A DNA stretch of 64,000 nt, taken from contig CAVTHV010000026.1 in the NCBI GenBank assembly GCA_963734595.1, positions 248,001 to 312,000 on the forward strand, read 5' to 3'. The position numbers and the translations under genes are program-made. The stretch comes from CAKKQX01 sp963734595. GTDB lineage: Bacteria; Pseudomonadota; Gammaproteobacteria; Burkholderiales; SG8-41. Within the stretch, counting starts at the first letter, position 1; every line of letters begins with the position of its first letter. The notes under the pieces were generated by a model, which saw only the letters and a program-made list of their open reading frames with translations, was not told the origin of the DNA and ran no database searches. Of this stretch, positions 40,878 through 50,493 are shown in pieces.

Positions 40878-42362
40878 ATGAGCCGCGAAATTTTGTTACT
40901 CGTGGATGCGTTGGCGCGGGAAAAGAACGTCGAGAAGACGATCGTGTTCGGCGCGCTCGAGCAGGCGCTCGCGTCGGCGACCAAGAAGCGCTTTCACGAC
41001 GACGTCGAAGTGCGCGTTTCGATCGACCCGGCCACCGGTGAGTACCAGTCGTTCCGCCGCTGGCATGTTGTGCCCGAAGATGCCGTCGAGTTTGAACCGC
41101 GCCAGATCGCCCTGGGCGAGGCGCAGAAACAGAATCCCGAGATCAAGCTCGATGACTACATCGAAGAGCCGCTTGAGGCGGTGGAGTTTGGCCGCATCGG
41201 TGCGCAGGCTGCGAAGCAGGTGATTCTGCAGAAAATACGCGACGCGGAGCGCGAACAGATTCTCAACGAGTTCCTGGCCAGAGAAGAGTATCTGGTGACC
41301 GGAGTGATCAAGCGCATGGAGCGCGGCAACGCGATCATCGAATCGGGCCGCCTCGAAGCGTTGTTGCCGCGTGATCAGTTGATCCCGAAGGAAAATCTGC
41401 GGATTGGCGACCGTGTGCGTGCGTACGTCTGGAAAACCGACCGTGCAAGCCGCGGCCCGCAGCTGATCCTTTCGCGCACCGCGCCCGAGTTCCTGATCAA
41501 GCTCTTCGAACTCGAGGTACCTGAACTCGACGACGGCATGCTTGAAATCAAGGCTGCGGCGCGCGATCCGGGCTCGCGTGCCAAGATCGCCGTGAAATCG
41601 AATGACCCGCGCATCGATCCGATCGGCACCTGCGTCGGCATGCGCGGCTCGCGTGTGCAAGCCGTGACTTCCGAGCTTGCCGGCGAACGCGTCGATATCA
41701 TCTTGTGGAACCCCGACCCTGCCCAGTTCGTGATCAATGCGCTGGCGCCGGCGGAAGTAAGCAGTATCGTCGTCGACGAGGAAAAGCACAGCATGGACAT
41801 CGTCGTCGATGAGGAAAACCTTGCCCAGGCGATCGGCCGCAGCGGCCAGAACGTGAGGCTCGCCAGCGAACTGACCGGCTGGGAGCTCAACCTCATGACC
41901 GTCGAAGAGTCGCAGAAGAAGGGCGAGGAAGAGTCGACGCGCCTGCGCACGATGTTCATGGAGAAACTCGATGTCGACGAGGAGGTCGCCGATATCCTGG
42001 TGCAGGAAGGCTTCTCCACGCTGGAAGAAGTCGCCTACGTTCCGCTCAACGAAATGCTCGAAATCGAGTCATTCGACGAGAGCACGGTCAATGAATTGCG
42101 CAGCCGTTCGCGCAATGCGCTGCTCACACAGGCGATCGTGAGCGAAGAGAAAGTGGAGCATGACGTCGAGGATCTGATGAAGGTCGAGGGCATGGACGGC
42201 GAAACCGCGCGCCTGCTCGCTTCCAAGGGCGTCGGCACCCAGGAGGAACTCGCTGATTTTGCCACCGATGATCTGGTGGAGCTCACTGCCCTCGATGCGG
42301 AGCGCGTCAAGCAGTTGATCATGGCTGCCCGCGCGCCGTGGTTTGCTGAAACTAACGCTTAA
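40878..42362 (+). CDS. nusA: Transcription termination/antitermination factor NusA
   Basis: 494 residues. N-terminal RNA-polymerase-binding domain (residues 1-125), S1 domain (~135-200, LVTGVIKRMERGNAIIESGR), two KH domains (~230-345; DPIGTCVGMRGSRVQAVTSELAGERVDII and EENLAQAIGRSGQNVRLASELTGW) and two C-terminal acidic helix-hairpin-helix repeats (~360-490), as in Gamma- and Betaproteobacteria. No frame disturbance. Confidence 0.97.
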   Translation: MSREILLLVDALAREKNVEKTIVFGALEQALASATKKRFHDDVEVRVSIDPATGEYQSFRRWHVVPEDAVEFEPRQIALGEAQKQNPEIKLDDYIEEPLEAVEFGRIGAQAAKQVILQKIRDAEREQILNEFLAREEYLVTGVIKRMERGNAIIESGRLEALLPRDQLIPKENLRIGDRVRAYVWKTDRASRGPQLILSRTAPEFLIKLFELEVPELDDGMLEIKAAARDPGSRAKIAVKSNDPRIDPIGTCVGMRGSRVQAVTSELAGERVDIILWNPDPAQFVINALAPAEVSSIVVDEEKHSMDIVVDEENLAQAIGRSGQNVRLASELTGWELNLMTVEESQKKGEEESTRLRTMFMEKLDVDEEVADILVQEGFSTLEEVAYVPLNEMLEIESFDESTVNELRSRSRNALLTQAIVSEEKVEHDVEDLMKVEGMDGETARLLASKGVGTQEELADFATDDLVELTALDAERVKQLIMAARAPWFAETNA

Positions 42363-42372
42363 GAAAAGATAA

Positions 42373-44907
42373 ATGGCGCAAATCAACGTCACACAATTTG
42401 CCAAGGAACTGGGGCTGCCCCCGGCGCTGCTCATGGAGCAGTTGCAGGCGGCTGGCGTCAGGAAGGCGCTGACTGCGGAAACGGCGCTGACCGAGAAAGA
42501 CAAGACCCAGCTGCTCGATTATCTGCGCGAAGTGCACGGCGGCAAGGAAGCCAAGCAGAAGATCACGCTCACGCGCAAGCAGACCACCGAGATCAAGAAA
42601 TCGGACAGCACAGGCAAGTCGCGCACCATTCAGGTCGAGGTGCGCAAGAAACGCGTGCTGGTGAAGCGCGATGCGCCCGAGGCAGAGGTCGTGGCGCCCG
42701 CCGAGGTCAAGCCGGTTATCGACGCCGAGCAGATTGCATTGCGCGAGGCGGAGGCGAAGAAGCAGGCTGCGCTCACCGCACGCCAGACTGAAGATGTTCA
42801 GAAGAAGCAGGACCGCCGCAAGAAGGCCCCGGTTGAGGTAGAAGCGCCGCCCGCCGAAGCCAAGCTTGCCGAACCCGAAAAACCGGTTGTCGCAGCGGCC
42901 GCCGAACCTCAAGTCGCGGGGACGCTGCACAAACCGGAAGTCAAACCCGAGGAAAAGGGCGAGAAGAAGGGCGTCAAGAAACCGGTCAAGCAGGTCATCT
43001 GGAAGGACGAATCGGTCAAGAAGCGCAGCATCAAGACGCGCGGCGACGTGACCGGCGGCCTGGGATGGCGCGAGCGCAAGGCGCGCCACGCCGCCCATCG
43101 CGAAGAAACCGAACAGCAGCATGCCTTTACGGCGCCCAGCGAACCGGTGGTGCGCGATGTCCTGGTGCCCGAGACCATCACGGTTGGTGATCTCGCGCAC
43201 AAGATGTCGGTGAAAGCCGCCGAGGTGATCAAGGTGCTGATGAAGCTGGGCACCATGGCGACCATCAACCAGGTGATCGACCAGGAATCGGCGATGATCG
43301 TGGTCGAGGAGATGGGGCATGTCGCGAAGCGCGCCAAGCTCGATGAACCCGACGCTTTCCTCACGGAGCAACCGCAGGAGCACGCCGAGATCAAGCTCGA
43401 GCCGCGCGCACCGGTGGTGACGGTCATGGGCCACGTCGATCATGGCAAGACCTCGCTTCTGGATCACATCCGCCGCACCCGCGTCGCGAGCGGCGAAGCC
43501 GGCGGCATTACCCAGCATATCGGCGCTTATCACGTCGAGACTGCAAAAGGCATGATTACGTTTCTCGATACGCCCGGTCATGAGGCTTTTACCGCGATGC
43601 GCGCACGCGGCGCCAAGGTCACGGATATCGTGGTCCTGGTCGTCGCCGCGGACGACGGCGTGATGCCGCAGACGATAGAGGCCATTCACCACGCCAAGGC
43701 GGCGAAGGTGCCGATCGTCGTCGCGCTGAACAAGGTCGACAAACCTGAGGCCAACCCGGAACGGGTCAAGCAGGACCTGTCCGCCCGGGAGGTGGTGCCG
43801 GAAGAATGGGGCGGCGACACCATGTTCGTCGAGGTGTCGGCCAAGACCGGCAAGGGTATCGATGCGCTGCTCGACAGTATTCTGCTGCAGGCAGAAGTGC
43901 TGGAATTGAAAGCGGCAAAGGATGCGCCAGCCAAGGGCCTCGTGATCGAATCACGGATCGACAAGGGTCGCGGGCCGGTGGCGACGATCCTGGTCCAGTC
44001 CGGAACGCTCAAGCGCGGCGATGTGCTGCTGGCCGGAGCCGTGTTCGGGCGCGTGCGCGCGTTGGTGGACGAGGCCGGACGCACCATCGATCAGGCCGGT
44101 CCTTCGATCCCGGTGGAAATTCTCGGTCTTTCGGACGTTCCCGCCGCGGGCGCCGAAGTGCTGGTCCTGGGCGACGAACGCAAGGCGCGCGAAATCGCGC
44201 TGTTCCGTCAGGGCAAATACCGCGACGTCAAACTCGCGAAACAGCACGCGGCCAAGCTCGAGACCATGTTCGAGCAGATGGGCGAGGGCGGGACCAAATC
44301 GCTGTCGTTGATCATCAAGGCCGATGTGCAAGGTTCTTATGAAGGCCTGTCGCATGCGCTGACCCAGCTGTCCACCAGCGAGGTCAAGGTCAATATCGTT
44401 CATGCCGCGGTCGGCGGCATCACGGAGTCCGATATCAACCTGGCGCTGGCGTCGAAAGCGGTGGTCATCGGTTTCAACGTCCGCGCCGATGCGGCCGCGC
44501 GCAAGCTCGCCGAGAGCAATGGCGTGGATATCCGCTACTACAACATCATTTACGATGCCGTGGACGAGATCAAGGCGGCGCTTTCCGGCATGCTGTCGCC
44601 GGAAAGAAAAGAAAGCGTGCTGGGACTGGTCGAAGTGCGCGAAATCTACCGCATCTCGAAGATCGGCACGGTCGCGGGCTGCATGGTGCTCAGCGGCGTG
44701 ATCAAGCGCAGCGCCAAGGTGCGCGTGTTGCGCGACAATGTCGTCATCCACGACGGCGAGTTCGATTCGCTGAAGCGCTTCAAGGACGATGTGCGCGAGG
44801 TCAAGGCCGGATTCGAGTGCGGCCTGTCTCTGAAGAATTTCAACGATCTCAAGGCCGGCGATCAGATCGAGGCTTACGAGGTCGTCGAAGTGGCGAGAAC
44901 ACTGTAA
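42373..44907 (+). CDS. infB: Translation initiation factor IF-2
   Basis: 844 residues. N-terminal IF2_N helix bundle (QFAKELGLPPALLMEQLQAAG), a long Lys/Glu/Ala-rich linker (residues ~60-230), a second IF2_N and then the GTPase domain: G1 GHVDHGKTSLLD (near 353), G3 DTPGHEAF, G4 NKVDKPEANP, G5 VSAKTG. Domains II-IV follow to the end (CGLSLKNFNDLKAGDQIEAYE). It recruits initiator tRNA to the 30S subunit. The start is 10 nt after nusA. Confidence 0.97.
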   Translation: MAQINVTQFAKELGLPPALLMEQLQAAGVRKALTAETALTEKDKTQLLDYLREVHGGKEAKQKITLTRKQTTEIKKSDSTGKSRTIQVEVRKKRVLVKRDAPEAEVVAPAEVKPVIDAEQIALREAEAKKQAALTARQTEDVQKKQDRRKKAPVEVEAPPAEAKLAEPEKPVVAAAAEPQVAGTLHKPEVKPEEKGEKKGVKKPVKQVIWKDESVKKRSIKTRGDVTGGLGWRERKARHAAHREETEQQHAFTAPSEPVVRDVLVPETITVGDLAHKMSVKAAEVIKVLMKLGTMATINQVIDQESAMIVVEEMGHVAKRAKLDEPDAFLTEQPQEHAEIKLEPRAPVVTVMGHVDHGKTSLLDHIRRTRVASGEAGGITQHIGAYHVETAKGMITFLDTPGHEAFTAMRARGAKVTDIVVLVVAADDGVMPQTIEAIHHAKAAKVPIVVALNKVDKPEANPERVKQDLSAREVVPEEWGGDTMFVEVSAKTGKGIDALLDSILLQAEVLELKAAKDAPAKGLVIESRIDKGRGPVATILVQSGTLKRGDVLLAGAVFGRVRALVDEAGRTIDQAGPSIPVEILGLSDVPAAGAEVLVLGDERKAREIALFRQGKYRDVKLAKQHAAKLETMFEQMGEGGTKSLSLIIKADVQGSYEGLSHALTQLSTSEVKVNIVHAAVGGITESDINLALASKAVVIGFNVRADAAARKLAESNGVDIRYYNIIYDAVDEIKAALSGMLSPERKESVLGLVEVREIYRISKIGTVAGCMVLSGVIKRSAKVRVLRDNVVIHDGEFDSLKRFKDDVREVKAGFECGLSLKNFNDLKAGDQIEAYEVVEVARTL

Positions 44908-44982
44908 GGAGCAGGGCGCAAGGCGGCGAGGACCGGGCTGTGCCCGGTTTTTCCCCGCCATCCTGGCGCCCCACGCATTTTC

Positions 44983-45357
44983 ATGCCGAAAGATTATCCG
45001 CGCAGCCGGCGTGTTGCCGAACAGATCCAGCGCGAGCTGTCCGGGATCATTCGCCTCGAGCTCAAGGATCCGCGCGTCGGCATGATCACGCTTACCGACG
45101 TCGAAGTCACCCAGGATTATTCTCACGCCAAAGTGTTCTTCACGTGCATGGGCGACGCTGAGGGCGCCGAAGAGACCGAAGCCGCGTTGCAGCATGCAGC
45201 AGGATTCCTGCGCAGCCAGCTGGCGCAGCGCCTGAAGCTGCGCATCGTGCCCGAACTGCACTTCAAATATGATGTTTCGGTCGAACGCGGCATGCGCCTG
45301 TCGCGCCTGATAGACGCCGCGGTCGCGAGCGATCCCGACCGGTCCGCGGACAAGTGA
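44983..45357 (+). CDS. rbfA: Ribosome-binding factor A
   Basis: 124 residues; KH-fold 16S maturation and cold-shock factor. RVAEQIQRELSGIIRLELKDPRVGMITLTDVEVT near the N-terminus and LKLRIVPELHFKYDVSVERGMRLSRLID near residue 85 are the family motifs. It lies 75 nt after infB and its stop overlaps the truB GTG start (GTGA). Confidence 0.96.
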   Translation: MPKDYPRSRRVAEQIQRELSGIIRLELKDPRVGMITLTDVEVTQDYSHAKVFFTCMGDAEGAEETEAALQHAAGFLRSQLAQRLKLRIVPELHFKYDVSVERGMRLSRLIDAAVASDPDRSADK

Positions 45358-46319
45358 CGAACGGCGCGCTTCGATCCACGACCGCGCAGGACCGGCCCCG
45401 GCGCCAACGGATCGACGGCGTGCTGTTGCTCGACAAGCCGCTTGGAATCAGTTCCCAGACGGCAGTAACCCGGGCGAAAACCCTGTTGCTCGCGGCAAAA
45501 GCCGGCCATACCGGCACGCTCGATCCCATGGCGAGCGGGCTGCTTCCCGTCTGTTTCGGCGAGGCGACCAAGTTCTCACAACTGCTGCTCGACGGCGACA
45601 AGACCTACGCCGCAACCATCAAGCTCGGCGTGACCACCACGACGGGGGATATGGAAGGTGCGGTGACCGCGCATGCCGGCGTCAGCGCCACGCATGAGCA
45701 GGTCGAGGCGGCGTTGCAGCGTTTTCGCGGCGATATCATGCAAACACCGCCGATGTACAGCGCGCTGAAACACGAAGGCCAGCCGCTCTACAAGTATGCG
45801 CGCGCCGGCAAAGAGCTGGCGCGCGCGCCGCGGCCGGTAAGCATTGTCGCGCTCGACCTCGTCAGCTTCGGAGGCGACGAACTCAGGATAACGGTACGGT
45901 GCAGCAAGGGCACGTATATCAGGGTGCTGGCTGAAGACATCGGCCGTGACCTGGGGTGCGGTGCCTGCCTTGCCGCCCTCAGGCGTACCGCAGTCGGCGC
46001 ATTCCACCTCGACCAAGGGTCGGTCACGCTTGAAGAACTGGAGCGCTTGCCACAGGACGGGCGGCGGGCACGGCTGTTGCCTGTCGACTCGCTGGTCGCT
46101 GCCCTGCCGCGTATAGACTTGGACCCGGGCCAGGCGCGCCAGATCGTTACCGGGCGGGGGATCGAATGGCCGGAAGCGCTGGCGACAGGCCTGGCGCGGA
46201 TCTACGCCCCGGGGCGGGGATTCCTGGGGATTGTGGAGATCCAGGCGCCGTCCAAAATGGTAGTACGGCGGCTGCTGGCGCAGGGCAACGACCTTCCGGC
46301 CATGGGTTTGGCGCCATGA
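45354..46319 (+). CDS. truB: tRNA pseudouridine(55) synthase
   Basis: 321 residues from a GTG overlapping the rbfA stop. GVLLLDKPLGISSQ near residue 22, the catalytic motif KAGHTGTLDPMASGLLPVC (Asp57), YSALKHEGQPLYKYARAG near 128 and a C-terminal PUA-like region (residues ~250-310) define TruB. It modifies U55 in the T-loop of tRNAs. Confidence 0.96.
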   Translation: MTNGALRSTTAQDRPRRQRIDGVLLLDKPLGISSQTAVTRAKTLLLAAKAGHTGTLDPMASGLLPVCFGEATKFSQLLLDGDKTYAATIKLGVTTTTGDMEGAVTAHAGVSATHEQVEAALQRFRGDIMQTPPMYSALKHEGQPLYKYARAGKELARAPRPVSIVALDLVSFGGDELRITVRCSKGTYIRVLAEDIGRDLGCGACLAALRRTAVGAFHLDQGSVTLEELERLPQDGRRARLLPVDSLVAALPRIDLDPGQARQIVTGRGIEWPEALATGLARIYAPGRGFLGIVEIQAPSKMVVRRLLAQGNDLPAMGLAP

Positions 46320-46339
46320 CGCGGGCAGGCAAGTATTAC

Positions 46340-46369
46340 TTGAGAAAACTTGGGGTTAGAGGGTAAAAT
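46340..46369 (+). promoter_or_regulatory. Putative rpsO promoter
   Basis: TTGAGA (46340-46345) and TAAAAT (46364-46369) with an 18-nt spacer, 28 nt before the rpsO start. Confidence 0.5.
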
Positions 46370-46397
46370 AGCCGGATTTTCCAGTTGGAGAAGCAAA

Positions 46398-46667
46398 ATG
46401 GCGGTAACAACCACTCAAAAAGGCCAGTTGGTCAAGGATTACCAGCGGGCTCAGGGCGATACCGGGTCGCCGGAAGTGCAGATTGCTTTGTTGACGGCGC
46501 GGATCACCGACCTCACCGAGCATTTCAAGACCCACGTCAAGGATCATCATTCGCGTCGGGGCTTGTTGCGGATGGTAAGCAGTCGTCGCAAGCTGCTGGA
46601 TTATCTGAAGAGACAAAATACCGAGCAGTACAAAGCGTTGATCGAGCGGCTCGGATTGCGCAAGTAA
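46398..46667 (+). CDS. rpsO: 30S ribosomal protein S15
   Basis: 89 residues from ATG 46398 (MAVTTTQKGQLVKDYQ). GDTGSPEVQIALLTARI and the 16S-binding HxxDHHSRRGLL-type segment (HVKDHHSRRGLLRMVSSRRKLLDYL) are diagnostic. The longer in-frame extension upstream is not family-like and overlaps the promoter. It is followed by a terminator and pnp, the conserved order in which S15 and PNPase messages are co-regulated. Confidence 0.98.
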   Translation: MAVTTTQKGQLVKDYQRAQGDTGSPEVQIALLTARITDLTEHFKTHVKDHHSRRGLLRMVSSRRKLLDYLKRQNTEQYKALIERLGLRK

Positions 46668-46770
46668 CAGGCCCCCGTCATGGTGGGTGCGGAGTACGAA
46701 CGAAAAAACGGTTTCCCAGCGCGCCTGTGGCATGAGCGTCTTGTCACGCGCATGCGATGAGAAATTAGCC

Positions 46771-46797
46771 GAAGACCGCGATTGCGCGGTCTTTTTG
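46771..46797 (+). terminator. Intrinsic terminator between rpsO and pnp
   Basis: GACCGCG/CGCGGTC stem (46774-46780 with 46785-46791), extendable by A-T pairs, followed by TTTTT. It may be partial, as in other rpsO-pnp operons. Confidence 0.8.
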
Positions 46798-46819
46798 TTT
46801 TGAGGAAAAGGAAAATATC

Positions 46820-48922
46820 TTGAATCATATAAAGAAAACACTGATGTACGGGCGTCATCAACTGACGCTGGAGACGGGCGAAATCGCGCGCCAGGCGAGC
46901 GGCGCAGTCATGGTCAGCATGGAAGATACGGTGGTGCTGGTGACGGTCGTGGGCAGCAAAAGCGCGGCGGCAGGGAAGGATTTTCTTCCCCTTACCGTGG
47001 ACTACCAGGAACGCACTTATGCCGCGGGCAAAATTCCCGGCGGCTTTTTCAAGCGCGAAGGCCGCCCTTCGGAAAAAGAGATTCTCACGTCGCGTCTGAT
47101 CGATCGCCCGATCCGGCCGCTGTTTCCCGACGGCTTCTACAACGAGGTGCAGGTCGTTGCCACGGTGATGTCGTCGAACAACGAAATCGATTCGGATATC
47201 CTGGCGATGGTCGGCACGTCCGCAGCGCTCGCGATCTCCGGTATCCCGTTCAACGGCCCCATCGGCGCGGCGCGCGTCGGCTACCTCGACGGCCAGTATG
47301 TGCTGAATCCGACCGCGACCGAGCTCAAGTCATCGCAGCTCAATCTGGTCGTGGCGGGCACCCAGCAGGCGGTGCTGATGGTCGAATCCGAAGCCCAGGA
47401 ATTGTCCGAAGACGTGATGCTCGGCGCCGTGGTCTACGGTCACGAGCAGATGCAGGCGGTGATCAATGCCATCAATGAGATGGCCGATGAGGTGGGTGCG
47501 CCGATGTGGGACTGGGCGCCCCCGCAGAAAGACGAGGCGCTGGTTGCGCGCATTTCGCAGCTCGCCGAGGGCGATCTGAACGCGGCGTTCCAGATCAAGC
47601 AGAAGCAGGCCCGCTCCGAGGCGATCGACAACCTCTGGAAACGCGTGTTTACGGAGGTCGGCGTCGGCACGGAAGGCGGCCCGGACGCCAACGCAGTCAA
47701 GGAAACCTGCTTCGCGCTGGAATCGAAAATCGTGCGCGGACAGATTCTGAACGGCGAGCCGCGCATCGACGGCCGCGATACGCGCACGGTGCGCCCGATC
47801 ACGATACGCACCGGCGTGCTGCCGCGGGCGCACGGTTCGGCGCTGTTCACCCGTGGCGAAACCCAGGCGATGGTGGTGGCCACCCTCGGCACCTCGCGCG
47901 ACGAGCAGATCATCGATGCGCTGCAGGGCGAGTACCGCGAACGCTTCATGCTCCACTACAACTTCCCTCCCTATGCGACAGGCGAGACGGGGCGCGTCGG
48001 TTCGCCCAAGCGCCGCGAGATCGGCCATGGCCGGCTCGCCAAGCGCGCGCTGCTGGCGGTGCTGCCCACCCCGGAGGAATTCGGTTACTCGCTGCGCGTG
48101 GTGTCGGAGATCACCGAATCGAATGGTTCGAGCTCGATGGCGTCGGTGTGCGGCGGCTGTCTCGCCCTGATGGATGCCGGGGTGCCGATGAAGGCCCACG
48201 TCGCGGGTATCGCGATGGGCCTGATCAAGGAAGGCAACCGCTTCGCCGTTTTGTCCGATATTCTCGGTGACGAGGACCATCTGGGCGACATGGACTTCAA
48301 GGTTGCCGGTACCGAGCGCGGCGTTACGGCGCTGCAGATGGACATCAAGATCACCGGCATCACCAAGGAGATCATGCACGCCGCGCTGGTGCAGGCGCGC
48401 GAAGGGCGCATGCACATTCTGGGCAAGATGAAGCAGGTGGTCGACAGCCCGCGCACCGAGCTGTCGGCGTACGCGCCGCGCATGATCACGATCAAGATCA
48501 AGCCGGAGAAAATCCGCGACGTGATCGGCAAGGGCGGCGCCGTAATCCGCGCGATCACCGAAGAGACCGGCACCACCATCGATATCGAGGACGACGGCAC
48601 GGTCACGATCGCATGTGTCTCGTCCGAAGGCGGCGAGGCTGCGAAGAAGCGCATCGAAGAGCTGACCGCGGACGTCGAAGTCGGCCGCATCTACGACGGC
48701 ACCGTCCTGAAACTCCTCGACTTCGGGGCGATTGTCAGCGTGCTGCCCGGCCGCGACGGCCTTCTGCACATTTCGCAGATCGCCAACGAGCGCGTCAACA
48801 GCGTGGCGGACCACCTCAAGGAAGGTCAGGCGGTGCGCGTGAAGGTGCTCGAGGCCGACGACAAGGGACGCCTGCGGCTGTCGATGAAAGCCGTGGCCGC
48901 GGAGGCCCAGACGGTGCAGTAA
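46820..48922 (+). CDS. pnp: Polyribonucleotide nucleotidyltransferase (PNPase)
   Basis: 700 residues from a TTG start at 46820 behind AGGAAAAGGA. Two RNase PH domains (residues ~10-210 and ~310-540; FLPLTVDYQERTYAAGKIPGGFFKREGRP and LHYNFPPYATGE), an all-helical linker, KH (~553-612, VIGKGGAVIRAITEETG) and S1 (~620-690, LLHISQIANERV). It degrades RNA phosphorolytically in the degradosome. No frame disturbance. It converges with dksA at a shared terminator. Confidence 0.97.
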   Translation: MNHIKKTLMYGRHQLTLETGEIARQASGAVMVSMEDTVVLVTVVGSKSAAAGKDFLPLTVDYQERTYAAGKIPGGFFKREGRPSEKEILTSRLIDRPIRPLFPDGFYNEVQVVATVMSSNNEIDSDILAMVGTSAALAISGIPFNGPIGAARVGYLDGQYVLNPTATELKSSQLNLVVAGTQQAVLMVESEAQELSEDVMLGAVVYGHEQMQAVINAINEMADEVGAPMWDWAPPQKDEALVARISQLAEGDLNAAFQIKQKQARSEAIDNLWKRVFTEVGVGTEGGPDANAVKETCFALESKIVRGQILNGEPRIDGRDTRTVRPITIRTGVLPRAHGSALFTRGETQAMVVATLGTSRDEQIIDALQGEYRERFMLHYNFPPYATGETGRVGSPKRREIGHGRLAKRALLAVLPTPEEFGYSLRVVSEITESNGSSSMASVCGGCLALMDAGVPMKAHVAGIAMGLIKEGNRFAVLSDILGDEDHLGDMDFKVAGTERGVTALQMDIKITGITKEIMHAALVQAREGRMHILGKMKQVVDSPRTELSAYAPRMITIKIKPEKIRDVIGKGGAVIRAITEETGTTIDIEDDGTVTIACVSSEGGEAAKKRIEELTADVEVGRIYDGTVLKLLDFGAIVSVLPGRDGLLHISQIANERVNSVADHLKEGQAVRVKVLEADDKGRLRLSMKAVAAEAQTVQ

Positions 48923-48940
48923 TCCGGCTTTACAGGCTGT

Positions 48941-48983
48941 AAAAAAGAGAGGGGCGGCCCAGGGGCCGCCCCTCTTGCTTTTT
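48941..48983. terminator. Bidirectional terminator between pnp and dksA
   Basis: A 13-bp perfect stem (48948-48960 with 48963-48975) with a two-base loop is flanked by A6 on the left and T5 on the right, so it serves both pnp (+) and dksA (-). Confidence 0.9.
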
Positions 48984-49002
48984 GTGCCGCGGGTGCCGCA
49001 GG

Positions 49003-49425
49003 TTATTTGGCGACCTGGCGCTCGCGCATTTCGTCGAGCGTTTTGCAGTCGATGCACAGCGTGGCGGTCGGCCGCGCTTCAAGACGTTTCAATCCGATTT
49101 CCACGCCGCACGACTCGCAGTAACCGTAATCGCCGCTGTCGATGCGCTGGATCGTCTCGTCGATCTTCTTGATGAGTTTGCGTTCCCGGTCGCGGTTCCG
49201 CAGCTCGAGCGACATGTCGGATTCCTGGCTCGCCCGGTCGTTGGGGTCGGCGAAAATCGTGGCCTCGTCCTGCATGGTATGGACCGTGCGGTCGATATCC
49301 TGCGAGAGCCCGTTCTTCATTTCTTCCAGCATGCTGCGGAAGTGCGCGAGCTGTCGCGGATTCATGTATTCCTCTTTACCCTTGGGTTTATAGGCCGGGA
49401 AAGCCTTGTGCAATTCAGTGGCCAT
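49003..49425 (-). CDS. dksA: RNA polymerase-binding transcription factor DksA
   Basis: 140 residues. A coiled-coil N-terminal half with the tip motif FADPNDRASQESD (near 60), and a four-Cys zinc finger CESCGVEIGLKRLEARPTA-type followed by LCIDCK. It works with ppGpp in the RNA polymerase secondary channel. The start ATG (49425) gives MATELHKAFPAYKPKGKEEYM, normal for Betaproteobacteria. Confidence 0.96.
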   Translation of the reverse strand: MATELHKAFPAYKPKGKEEYMNPRQLAHFRSMLEEMKNGLSQDIDRTVHTMQDEATIFADPNDRASQESDMSLELRNRDRERKLIKKIDETIQRIDSGDYGYCESCGVEIGLKRLEARPTATLCIDCKTLDEMRERQVAK

Positions 49426-49530
49426 GAGCCCTATTATCCATTAAAAAAACCGCTTTAATATCAGAAATCCGAACCCTTCGCAAGTTGACAAACGAACGGC
49501 TGCCAAGGGGCGACGCCCCGCCTAGTTTAA

Positions 49531-49559
49531 TTGACCTTTGGCAGGGTGGGGAGTATATT
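49531..49559 (+). promoter_or_regulatory. Promoter of the tRNA-Pro/Arg/(His) cluster
   Basis: TTGACC (49531-49536), 17-nt spacer, TATATT (49554-49559), 61 nt upstream of tRNA-Pro. Confidence 0.65.
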
Positions 49560-49620
49560 ACGCGCCTTTGGTTTCGGGATAACACCGGGTTGATTTCCGG
49601 TGTCGGGAACCAGCATTTTC

Positions 49621-49697
49621 CGGGGTGTAGCGTAGCCTGGTAGCGCGCCTGGTTTGGGACCAGGATGTCGGGAGTTCAAATCTCTCCACCCCGACCA
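49621..49697 (+). tRNA. tRNA-Pro (TGG)
   Basis: 77 nt. The acceptor CGGGGTG/CACCCCG, anticodon TGG in CCTGG-TTTGGGA-CCAGG, T-loop GAGTTCAAATCTC and encoded CCA are all present. Confidence 0.97.
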
Positions 49698-49732
49698 ACT
49701 TACCCGGCGTTGCCCAGGCCGGTTGCTAGACA

Positions 49733-49809
49733 GTGCCCGTAGCTCAACCGGATAGAGCACCGGCCTTCTAAGCCGGGGGTTGTGGGTTCGAGTCCCGCCG
49801 GGCGCGCCA
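49733..49809 (+). tRNA. tRNA-Arg (TCT)
   Basis: 77 nt. The acceptor GTGCCCG pairs with CGGGCGC (one U-G pair), the anticodon TCT sits in CCGGC-CTTCTAA-GCCGG, and CCA is encoded. It is 35 nt after tRNA-Pro. Confidence 0.96.
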
Positions 49810-49835
49810 GATTCGCGCCCTCACGTTTTTTCGAC

Positions 49836-49872
49836 GGTGGCTGTAGCTCAGCTGGTAGAGTCCCGGATTGTG
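49836..49872 (+). pseudogene. 5' half of a tRNA-His gene (truncated at the anticodon)
   Basis: These 37 nt are identical to the first 37 nt of the complete tRNA-His at 50885-50921, from the extra G(-1) to the third anticodon base, and then sequence similarity stops abruptly. It sits where the third tRNA of a Pro-Arg-His cluster is expected. The 3' half is missing here. Confidence 0.85.
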
Positions 49873-49918
49873 GACCACCGTTCTGGCCATGGCGTTTGTT
49901 TTGCACTACGCGCCTCGA

Positions 49919-50240
49919 TCAATCTTTACTATAGCAGCAGCCAGATACCATCGAATGAACTTTGTCGCGCAAGGCGGCATTCTCGTGGGTATAGTATTCG
50001 GTCTGCTGGCATTGTCTCAGGGCAGTGTCCAATTCGTGTATTTTCAGGTACTGATTGAGGTGTATGAAGCATGCACCGAACCTCTCAGCGAAATCCATCG
50101 GCAACACTGCTACCACCGAATCGGAGCCGGGCCGCTTCGGCCTTGAGTTTCACTGACCAAGGGCGTCCGGGGCACGTCCTGCGAACGCACATTCGCCGGG
50201 TAGGTCCTTATACACGCTATAAACGGTTTCCCACAATGTG
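49919..50240 (-). pseudogene. Frameshifted coding-like remnant in the tRNA-His insertion
   Basis: Three successive minus-strand frames give protein-like pieces: WETVYSVYKDLPGECAFAG near 50230-50155, LKAEAARLRFGGSS near 50140, and VLPMDFAERFGACFIHLNQY to the stop at 49919 (about 60 residues, helical, ending GCCYSKD). Two extra or missing bases would join them. I do not recognise the family and see no clear start. Confidence 0.3.
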
Positions 50241-50398
50241 GAGGGTCATCTGACGCAGATCGCCCCGTTGTAGTTATTTCCTCTGGGAAAATCCCTTTAC
50301 GCCCGCCTAAGTTGCCACTAATGTCTTAGTGTTTCCTAGATAAGAGTTTTTCCCCCTTCCGCCGTCGGTAATTAAAAATGACGATAATTTGGGAAAAT

Positions 50399-50437
50399 TT
50401 GACACAACGCAAAGTTTTTTAATTAGATTTAATCTAA
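50399..50437 (+). promoter_or_regulatory. Promoter with a palindrome over its -10, upstream of the methyltransferase
   Basis: TTGACA (50399-50404), 18-nt spacer, TTAGAT (50423-50428). The -10 is the left arm of a perfect inverted repeat TTAGATT-T-AATCTAA (50423-50437), a plausible operator. Confidence 0.45.
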
Positions 50438-50493
50438 AAATGACGTGTGCTTTCGTTAATCATCTTAGATTTACTCGCGAGTAGCAGCGAAAA

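Noticed and set aside
47330..49057. Long minus-strand open frame opposite pnp
   Set aside because: It mirrors the third-codon-position GC of pnp, has no family motifs and would overlap the convergent terminator.
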